From NCBI GenBank assembly GCA_003342815.1, contig PTEX01000145.1, forward strand, positions 1,456,201-1,520,200: DNA of 64,000 nt, written 5' to 3'. The notes under the pieces are model-generated. The model worked only from the letters and a program-made list of their open reading frames with translations, made no database searches and was not told the origin of the DNA. This DNA is from Eudromia elegans. Its lineage: Eukaryota > Chordata > Aves > Tinamiformes > Tinamidae. Within the stretch, counting starts at the first letter, position 1. Every line of letters begins with the position of its first letter. Both the position numbers and the translations under genes were made by a program. This document shows positions 50,101-61,493 of the stretch, piece by piece.

Positions 50101-53100
50101 GGTCCGAGTTTTCTGTATTCCTCCTGAATCACCCGTGCTGAAGCCTTTTCTCTAGCTGTTTTTTCCTTGCCACATTTGAACATATTTTTAAAACTGTAAT
50201 GTAAATCAGCGATAATAGAAGATGAATTAACAGCATATACACAGGGAAAAAAAAAATCCAACCTTTCCAGTTAAGAATAGCACTTCACTTCACTTTACAA
50301 TGCATTATCTCCCTATTTTAAAAAATTATCACACACTAGACTGAACAGATTGAACAGAATTAACTGGCAAAGCTCAGTGGGAGAACATGAGACAGAGGCT
50401 GCAACAAAATGCGTCCTGCCATTGACTGGCTCATTTGTCAAGGAAGGATGAGGGTTTAATCACAGGAGTTAATTGAAACAATCATATTCATAACCTGTCT
50501 ACTTAATGAAAGGCTTCGATGACTTTGTTCTACTTTGTTTTATAATGAGGAAGTTTGTATTGCATTAGTAGCCTGCATACTGATCAGCACATCTCTGTTT
50601 CAAACCAGATTATCATTCTTGGATATGACTCTTACATAATATTCAAAAGAATGCTACCAAAACAATTAGGAGAAATGAAATGCTAAATGTTCAAATATAT
50701 GGGTGAGCTTGGGATGCTCCTAAGTCTGCTTAAGAGTAGAAAGTCTACTTCATTTCTTACACTTGAAGTAGTCATCTGATTGTGGAACTACCATCCCTGC
50801 AGAGGTTAGTGAATGCATTCAGAGCACAGATTTGGAGAATCAGATTGAAAGAGCTGTTATTCTCTCAAAAATCTTAAAAACATAAATTGTAAGGAGGGGG
50901 AAAAAAAGCATATATATTTTGGAAATTTTGGAAAATTGGACTTTTTTATATATTTGTTCATAAATATAATCATCTAGTTTATAATAAGGATATTGCTCAA
51001 TTCCTTAAAACAAGCCCCGACTGTAGTGAAGAACATCTGCCTGATTACTTGTAATATTTTGAAGACTTGGACCATAAAGCATATAATTCAATATTCTTCC
51101 ATCTCACACATATGCACACTGTTTAATGATGGTGTGTATATTCTACAGGAATGCATATCATAGTTTTTGAAGCGAGTTTTCCACATTGGGCTGAGTAGCC
51201 AAGGATCCCTATTTAATAGGACTGGTGCCCTTCCAGAGACTCAGCTGTACTGTTCAAGGATGCAAAATCACCATTGCTGCACTAACTTTTTATTGAGCAT
51301 GTCAGATGATTTAAATATAACATTTACTGCCTGTACAAAGTATTTCTTATATTATCAGTCTTCGGTTTTATTGATTCCAACATCTACTTACTCTAAGCCA
51401 AGGAAGAGCCACTGGAGCCAGATCCAAGAAAGCAGCAGAATAGTAACTGTGATGGGGATGGACAGGACAAACCAGGATCCAAAATTGATGCACTGGCAAT
51501 CTGGGTAACGTCTGGATAAAAAGAGAAAAAAAAAAATCAGTTAAGCTTTGGAAAGGAATGAAATCCTGTTAGAAGTGCCAGAAAGCCCTGCTGCAACAGG
51601 AATGTTCAGAGCGCTTTTGGTTGGCAGCTGCCTTCAACATGAGATTGCTGCTGGTGTCCTCTTCCTCACCCTCCCATCCTGTTCCTAACGGTCCTGACTA
51701 AAGCAACCATCTCTCCAGATTGTTATGACTATTTGAGCCTGAAGCAACCTGGCAGCAGGTTGTCCAGCCTGAGCTGAGGAGGTGAGGAACAGTCACATAT
51801 GGTCACATATGAACGGTCACACTATGACTACAAAGAAAGAGTTGAAGAAAAGCAGTTCTTGGAAAGGAGACTTTAGCACAAGAAAACATATTTGAATAAT
51901 TAGGTTCCAAAAAGCTTTGAAGTAGAAAATGACAGTAGAGAAAATGCTGTGTGGTATTCATTCTATAAGCTTTCTTAGTGATCAAAAGCTCATTAGAAAC
52001 AAAACTATTACTAATTTCAAAAAAAAAAATCAAACAAGAAAAGACAAATTCATTTGTCAGGTGGATTATCTCTCAAGTCACACGGTCTCTTTGAGGCTGA
52101 CTTCATATACCATCTACAGATGTGAGCCATTCACCCAGAACTGTTCCTGCCATATACATTTAAGGAAAGAAAAAAGGTGCTTGGATTTTCTGAAATACAT
52201 TAATTTGCTATTGAATGAGATAGGTAGGAGGTAACCAAAAAGGCCAGAGAAATGAATATTGTCTTTAGTTTTACAATTTATTTTATGAGTAGATTTTTTT
52301 TCTTCCTTTGAGAACTTCTCACTTCCCGGAGAGCTTTCAATGCTAAATATGAGAATATTCTAGCCTTCTAGAACAGCACTCTCCCTCAGTGAAAAAAGTC
52401 AGGTGGAATAAAAAAGACAATGCAGAGGCTAGAATGACTATTTCTAATTATTTATTTTGTAATTCAATCCTTGCTAAAAGAAAAGGAATTGTGAATCTGC
52501 ATAGGTCTTTTAATCAACAATAAATGTTGATTATAAATGTTATTCTCAAATGCTGTGCAAATTTTAGGAATGATCTATATTTATTAAAGTATTTTTATGT
52601 ATTGCAATTAAAGTGCCATCTGGGACTCAACCAAAATGCTTACCCACATCTTGAGGTGGATTATCTAATTGCAACTGTACATAGTAATGAGACAGTGAAA
52701 GTAAAACCGGAAAAGACATTATGCTATTATATATAATTTACTGATTATGTGGGTATTTAGCTTTTATTACATGATTAACCACATCATTTTTGAAAGTACA
52801 AATTCCAAAATAGAAAAAAAATTGACTTCAGCACAGAAATGACGCAGTTTACCAATTTAGTATTTTGTCAACTTGTTAAAGTATTTATTACCTTCTTTCC
52901 TAAAGTATGCAAAATAAATTTTTACCAAGCACCAAATTGCTTGAAGTTAATTATGTTATCAGAAGGGTGGTCAGGTTTCACAGCAAGAACGTGTAGGGTT
53001 GAATATATATGTATATAAGTATTTCTCTTAATCTTTAATATTAATATTACCTAATCCTAATTCCATGGCATGTATTCCTGAATGAATTCCTCAGTTTAAG

Positions 53101-56100
53101 TGATTAAGAAATGGTCAATTGCACAGTGCTGAAAGATTATCTTCTATAGCTGGATTATCTACAATACATCATTTCTGGGGCAAAGATGCATAGAAAGAAA
53201 CCGTGAACTAGCATTTTTATAGATCTGTCTTGTGGTAGATATGTAAGTGTGATTGACTGTAACAAAGCTCTGAATTGGTGAATCAGTGCCACTAACAAGA
53301 AACTTTCCAGGAACATACTGTGAATGCCAGCAAAACTTTGTTCATAAAACAGATGCAGATAAAATTCTTCCTTTTAGTACAGTTAGAAAGTTTCTCAAGT
53401 GAAAAATGGCCAAGTGTGATTCTTCGTGTTGGAAGATCAGACTCAGTTAGCTGTATAACAATCACACAACCTAAGAAACACATTCCAACAATCTAAGTTG
53501 TCCATGATCCCAACTAGAGAAGCGAAGGTTCCTCAAGCAGGACCTGCCCTTCCTCATACATAGGAAAATGCAGTTTTCACTCTACCACTGTGTCCTGCTG
53601 GCTGGTACCCTTCTGCTCACTGTAGCCCGCTTTGGGACCTTTCTCTCACCCTGTGGTGGGGCTGCCTTCTCTTCCCAGGTGCACAGCCCCACTCCAGAGT
53701 GGTCAATGACCTTGTCTTGGCTGGCCGTGCTGAAGAGTCTGTTTAGTCACAGGAAAGGGCTGTGAGAAAGTCTATACAGCAGAGCTATGCAAGGTAGAAG
53801 AGTAAAATTGTGGGGGTTAGATTGCTGACTGATAGCAGCCTCAGGGCTCCACGAAGAAAATCAATACAAAATGTATAAAATCCTAAAAGAAGAAAAAAAA
53901 AAATAGGGAATCAGAAGAGGACTCCTCTGATGATCTGATCGGAGCAGTGAGAGCCAGCCTTCCTCATCCTTGCTGAAACCTCCATGCCCAGTAAAGGCTT
54001 ACCGGTTTCTTAAGGGAAATGGAAAGCAAACTGACGGTTCACCTCCTAGTGTCTTCTGGATGTGTTAACCTATACTTTTTCACCCCCCCACCCCCACCCC
54101 AAGCTGCATATATAAATGCTTGTAGTCTCTGCACGCAGTAAAATGTGCCTGAGTGACCCTGAGAAGATCGATGACAGTTCTGTTTTAACAAGGAGATGGA
54201 ATGGAAGTTTGGTGTCAAGTAAGCTTAGCTGGCTTACCATTGCACCGACATTTCAACTGTTTTCTTTTAGACTTTCTTTAGTTTCTTTAACGTGGCTTAA
54301 ACATGTCTCCTAACTCAACAACATGCTGAGGGCTCCCAGATGCTCTCAGCCTTCAAGGTGAAAGAGCTGCCTTCCTCATTACGTGACAAACGAAAGGGAG
54401 GGAGGGAGGAAGGGGGCAGTAAACCAATTCCAGCTTGTTAAAACCAGCTTAAAACCTGTTTTGTAAAAACTAGGAAGCCATGATGAATCTGGAACCTTGT
54501 AGTGACATTTCAACTATCTTGCTGTGAGTCGTAAACCAAGAATATGCTAGATATATACTCTTTTCTTGCCAAATTATCCCCTCATCCAGTGTTTATCGTG
54601 CATGAAAGCAGACCACAAGTGTATTCAAATCATGCTAACAGGTCAATTACCACTCCAGATGGGACATAAAGAGACTTAAGATCTCTATGGAGAAGGGAAG
54701 CAACACACTTAAAAATATTTGCACAGCTAGGTTGTTGAGACTTCTCAAATTAAGGATTAGGTTCAGTGGTTCTGTCAAGATTAACCCTGGCTGGGTGCAA
54801 AATTGTATTATACACACAGTGCTCAATAGGAGCTCCATGCTCCTATAGTAGAAGGTGAACATCCAGGCAGAGAAAAACGATTTATGCATGCATTCTTGAA
54901 GAGATTGTTAACATCTAAGACAAACTGAAAAACCAGCTGCAAGCCTGTTCTTCAAGTTTCCTACGACTTCAGGGAAATGAGCAAACGAGCTCTTATCGAG
55001 CAGTTTTGAATTCTTTGGGGCACCCGAGTGGAAAGCCTGATGGAAATTCTGTACTTGTATGTTAAAAGCATAACATATTCTGTACGGAATGCAGAACAGC
55101 TGAAGAAACTGCAACAGAATTTAAAAGGTCTTTTCTAAACCTTAGAATGACAAATTATAATTTCAGTCTGGCCTGTGTACTTCTTTGGTCCCAGTAGAAG
55201 GGAATCTCAGGTATAATTTCTCTATGCTCTGTTGGAGTAGTAATCTGTAGACATTCTCTTAACACAGACTGGACTACAGAACCACTTCACTACTCTTCAG
55301 CACCATGTTGGAGCCAAATATGAACCACTCGTTGAGCATGAGTAGAACAAAATCTATCAGTAAATGGTCTTCCAATCTGTTTGGCTGCCTGCATTACAAA
55401 ATAGTAGGCAAAGAATAAATGGATTGTATTTTTGTTTTGTCCTATTTAAAAATCTGCATGCAAATAGTTTTGGCAAAGAGTAAACTTGCAGAAAATAAAA
55501 AAAAAAATGCCAGAAAGATCTCTGCTTTCTTTTTTTTAAAAAAAAGCTTTCAGAAGAAATCTTCAATTTTTGCTGCAAAAACGTTTGATATAGGAAAAAA
55601 AGGAATATTAATGTTTTAGTAACCCCAGAACAAAGTATTTCACTGAATACAGTGTTTCAAATTGAAGCAATTTGCTTTTTCTTTGATTAATGGACTCCCA
55701 TTTTGCATTTCGACAATGCGTCAACATAGTATACTGAAAGTACATGTACTAGTAAAGACACTCTTTGCTAGATGGACCTGTCTGCCTGCTACAGAAGTTT
55801 ATGACAGACCAAAAAATATTCCCTTCCCTTCCACCAAATCTCTCTCTTTTTTTTTTTTTTCCCCATTAACATTTCCAAACTCTACAAAATGGTTGTTAGA
55901 AATGAAACAAGCATTTCAGGTCTGTCAAGTAATGTAGATAAAATTCAAATATCCATTTATATATCTTAAAATTTGAAAATATTATATTAAAACTGATACA
56001 AATATTGTGGGGGAAAAACAGCATTAAAATTAGTTCTCATTGATTTTAATGAATTGGGCAAGTGTGGAAAAAATGTCTTGTAATCTGTCTTGCCACCTCC

Positions 56101-59100
56101 CTGATTCTGAGACTGACAGGAACTCAGATTAGCTTTAAATGTGAGTTAGCACAATTTAAAGCAACCAAAAAGCTCCTCTCAGTTATGTTGAGACCGATCC
56201 CCCCCAGTGCTCTATCTAATTAGGCTTCCTAGAATGAACCAGTCCGTCTCACTCTTCTCCTCAAACCTGTATTTGGATAAGTGGGTGGTGACCCCAAGGA
56301 AAGAATAATATTAAGTTTTATGGGAGAAAGATACCTCAGTTAGAACTGTATCTGATGTCCTGACTGCTGCTTTAAAATCTAAATTATGACGAATTTCTTA
56401 CTGGAAGGCCTCAACTTTCAGTGCTGCCAGTTTTTACAAGATGCAGGTGGCAGTCAGACATAATATTCCTCGCACTTGCAAATCATACTGGCCCTTTAGA
56501 AATATTCGAACACAAATAAATCTGATCATCAATATTGCTTAAGGAGTTGTCAGGTAGTATCTGGAAGATTAAGTGATGCTATTAAAGCCACATTGGAACT
56601 AAAGAGAAATCAGAACTTAGCTCCTGCTGTACTTAGAAATGAGTAACATTCCTTTAAATCCAGATAGTGTTCATACTCATGGTAAGTAATGTCTTCCTCC
56701 TCAGGTAGGCTCATCCTTTACTATGTAGTTATTCAAAGAGTTAAGTACTAATACCTAACTAAAGTATGCCAGAAACAAATGATCATTTCAGATATCTTAA
56801 AAAATAATGTCTAACCTTTGTCAGTGTAAGTCAAATACAACCATACGATGTCATTGTATGTCTTCAACAACAACAACAACAAAGTAGTAGAATCAAATAC
56901 TGTCAAATCAACAGGTAAGGTTCCTCATGCGTTTCAGAGGAAGCACGTGAGAGCACAAGAAAGAACATTCAAAATTCTGGATAAGAGAGGATACAAATAA
57001 TTTAACATAGTCTCTTACGTATTGAATTGCTCAGCAAAAATCAAATTAGTCGATGTCCCCGTGAGTGTGGTCCACCCTCCAATGGTAGCAGAATAAGCAA
57101 TACATAAGCACATCACTTTGAAAATCCCATTGTACTTGTCCTCTCTGCTTTTTCTCTCTGCTTCAGCAGATGGTGGGTTCTGCTCAGTAAGAATAGACAC
57201 TGATTAACATGTAAGAAGGGCTAATCATGAAGCACAACATTCAGGAGTGTCCCAGAATTTCACAGTCAAACAATTTTTCTGACAATATGACCATCTGCAG
57301 GGTGCTTTGGTTTGCTATTACAATTAATCATGTGAAGGGAAAGAAAGGAGAGCCAAATTCTGAAGTCTTTTGCCTAAGTTTTTTCAGTCTTCACAGAGGA
57401 ACTCCTTTTCTCCCCTTCCCTCCCTACTCTCACACTATTGGTATAGGGTAACATTAAGAAAATCCTGAGAAAGTCAGCATGTACGTGTTTCAAATTCTGA
57501 GAAATACTGACATGCTCTGTTTACCCTCAGGTGAAGGAGGTTTAATTTGCATGAAATAAATTTGAAGCAAAAAAAGCCCTAATGAAATAAGCAAACTTCT
57601 TGTATACAAATATACACTAGACATATATATCTTACAGTGAACTACCTTCATTGCTAGAAGCATTATAATAGGTATTATATGAGAGTTAGGTTAAAACTAA
57701 AACACACATTAGATGCATTAAAAAAATGACAATTACCTTTTCATTTCCTTTTTCCTTTCCATTTTCTACTGTGCACACAGTATTACCCATACTTATGTCA
57801 TATCTGGAAAAATAAAGATATTTTTTAAGAAGTATTCCATTTAGACTAATTCTTCAAACAGATGTTAAGAAATGAATAATTGTTACCCATTGGCTTCTTT
57901 TTTTTTCTCTTTCCATTCTCTGGTTTCACATTCAATAATGTTTTCTGGAACATATCAATTGAAAGACAGGTAAGAATTTAGGGGTGCAAGACAGAAACTT
58001 TTCCATGAGTGTGTCCTAATCCATTAAATCGCTTCCTGTCATCTCACTAATAGATTTTTAATAGTCAGTCTTAAAAATAGCTACATTGTGCCCTACTCCT
58101 CCACTGTTCCTGTTGCCCCAGAATCTCAATGTTCTTCTGATTAGGCACCTTTTCCTAATTTAGAGTCCCAACTGTGTAGAGTCCTTTTTAGATTCATTTG
58201 TTCTTCCAACATTATCCTAAAGCTTAAAGAGCTCCCTCAGTAATGTTTAACCTCTGGTGTATTTATAGCCTGCAGTCTTATCTCCTTTCAGCTTAATTTT
58301 ATGGAGCTGAACAAGTCAGCCTCTTCCTGCTCTCATAAAACTGCCATATACTGAACCTGTTCAGTTTTCCAAGAGAGGCCTCACCATGAAATAGGTGGTG
58401 CTGCTGGAGGCACTTCCAGCCAACCTCATTTTGTGTGATCTTTACCTTGCTGTAAAATGGGGGAGATGTCTGAATGGCAAAATATGCCTACCATCAAGCT
58501 CGAGGCCTGGGTTGGTGGAGCCATTGGAATAAGACATCTCCAGCGCATCTACTTCCGATTCAGCCGTGATGATCTGCTGAGCTACCGCCTCCACGATCGG
58601 CATCACCATCGCGGCCGCAGAGGTGTTGCTGAGCCACATAGACAGGAAGCTACAGCTGACCATGAAACCCAGAGTAAGCCTACAATGAGAAAGACAGAGT
58701 CCATTACTGTTATGGTATCCTCTCACATTTATTCCAAATAGATTTTTTTTTTCGACAGAAAGATATAATGTAGGAAACACTAAATGTTTAGTGCTTGTAA
58801 TTGACCGTGGAGGAAGTTTGTGAATTAAAATGATCTTGATCAAAGACACAGAAATTATTATCTTTTAGAGTTTTAAGGGTCAGATACATTATTATAAATT
58901 GAAACAGAAGCTATAACGCGTATTTACAGTCTCTGAACAATCCTTCAACTGAAGAAATATCACCATGCATGTCACAAGTTCAAAGAAAAGCTAAAATAGC
59001 TATATTGCCTAGTGCTGTTAATCTTCTTGTACTGTGCAAGATAGCCCAAAACTCTGGACTTATTACTTTGGCTGTCAGTCCTTTGGATAGTAGTGAAGGT

Positions 59101-61462
59101 GTTGTAGGAAGAAATATTAGCAATTCAATAGGTGGCACTTAACTTAGCTCTTAACCTGTCTTAGCTCTGCCTCAAGACAGAATTGGAGCTTATTTGTGCT
59201 TCAGTGAATTTCGTATTTCCTATTAAGCAAGAAAGTGAAGGCCATTACAAAGACTTGGCATTATGTTGGCACAATTTATGTGAAGTTTGCCACAAAGTAT
59301 TACATCAATATTGTTCATCAAAATATTGCTGAATTGCATCAGTCTTACTGGAGTCACTCTAGTTTTACACTACAAAGGTAAATTTTCCATGTAACACTAG
59401 GTAAAGGTAGACAGGTTACATTCAGACTATAGAAGACATTATCATTTGTAATGCATGTACTGGGGTTGTAAATCAGAATATTTTTCAAATGAGTTTATTT
59501 TTCTTGACTTCTTGTCACAAAGTGTTGATAGTGTCATTAAACCCCAGGAATGCATCTCTGCAGAGAGAGATCAGCAGTGAGGGAAGAGACCACAGCACAT
59601 TTCACTAACTTCTACATGCAATACTTGCACAAACTGTAAGGATTACTCAGCATATCAAGACAATACTTTTGTATAAATGTATTGTATTTGAGGAGCCTCT
59701 AAATGACTATCACTATCACCTAGTGATACCATTTCAAATTATTTTTTTCACAGTAGGCATACAGAAGTTCAGCACCCCAATGACCTGTCTTTTGTGCATT
59801 TCTAATTGCATAATGATGAAATTAACTGCAAATCTGCAAATAGTGAGCCTGATTAAGCACATGGTCATCAATAAAATCACCAAAAAACTTGACTCATATT
59901 TGAAGGAGCTACTCAGCTGGCAATTGAGGACGAATTGGGTTTTCAGAAGTAATTTCGGTGTAGAAAAGGCTGGTCAGGCTAAGTACACTGAATATAAATA
60001 TCTACGTTGTGGATAAGTATTATTTTAGTATAATAAAGCAAATAAAGCAAATGAAGACATTGTTAACATTTATTTCAAAATTATTCATCATGTGTTTCCA
60101 GTATTTTATAGATCAATATTCAAGGGATCATTTAGATTTCTGCAGTGTCCTTTAATGAGCGACTCAAAAAAAAATATAATAATAAAATATAGCCTGTTTA
60201 GCCTGGATTATTTACCCTGAAGCTTTATTAAAAAAATATTCTTCATGGAATCTCGCAGGATAACTTCATTTACAGTCAACTGTAAGACCTCTCTTTGCTA
60301 CATCATGCACAATAAATCCTTTATTACTCATTCTAGGCTTTGTGGGTTGCATAGTGTGTTCCTCTCCCTTGCTATGAAATACCTGCAAACCTCAGTTCAG
60401 ACCATGTACATATAATAATCTCAAATCATTTAATCTCCACCACTGTGGATATTCCTACACTTCAGAAATCTCCTTATGATAAAATCTCTGCCTTGGGATG
60501 GAGGAAGATCCAACATGCAAAGGCTGGCTGTGGGTTCCTGCTATCAGAGAGCTACGCGCAAACACTTTACATCAGTTTGCAGTGGGCATGCAGACAGTGA
60601 GCAGCAGATGCTGAGAGGTGGGAGGATCCTCTCCTTTACAGATCGTCTTATCACAGTCTTATCAGCCTTTTATCATAAGCGAGAAATGTGTCAGAGCTGA
60701 GGTATGGATACTGCCTCCTCTGGGTTTCAGCACTGTCTGTGGGATTGCTTTGCACATCTTGAGCAGCTGGCTGCAGTTTTCTGCACCTCTGTCTCCACTG
60801 CAAGCTGCCCAGCTTAGCACCATTCACTTATGTTCTCGCTTTCAAGAATTCAGCTAAATGATGATAGGGACTCAAGATTGATCAAGAAAGAAAAGGTGAA
60901 ATAACTAAACCTGGATGACTCACAAATACAGCTAAAAGTAGTGGAAGGCAGTTGAATTTTTTTTTTTTTTTTTCAAGAATGAAGGATAAAAACTATGGAA
61001 AGAGGTAGGGAAAAAACCCCACACAAAATGTATGTATATATGTATACATTACGTGTACATTATAATATACATTAAAATTAGGTCTGATGAAGCAGAAATA
61101 ATTCCTTATTTCGAAAAGGTGTCATTAGTTAGATCATCCAAGATGCCTCTCATATTTTGAGACCTAGGGGCTTAATTTTTTCTTTTTTTTTTTAGTTCCC
61201 ATCACTTTTTGCTTCTAAAGAACTCATAAGTCTTGTATTCTGGGAAGCCAGACGTACTGCAGATCTTCTCTGCAGCCTTACTGATGTGCTGGCAGATGAA
61301 GCTGCTCTCCTGTAAACTTTCTAAAGAAGCAAAGAAAAGCGTTTTCACTACATAAGATACATACTGATACTGAGTCAGGAAAGAGTGTGTGATTTTATTT
61401 TTTCAACACTTCATTTAGCTGGATAAGTTCCTATTCATTTAACATTTATTTTCCCAGATAGA

Positions 61463-61493
<31 letters not shown>

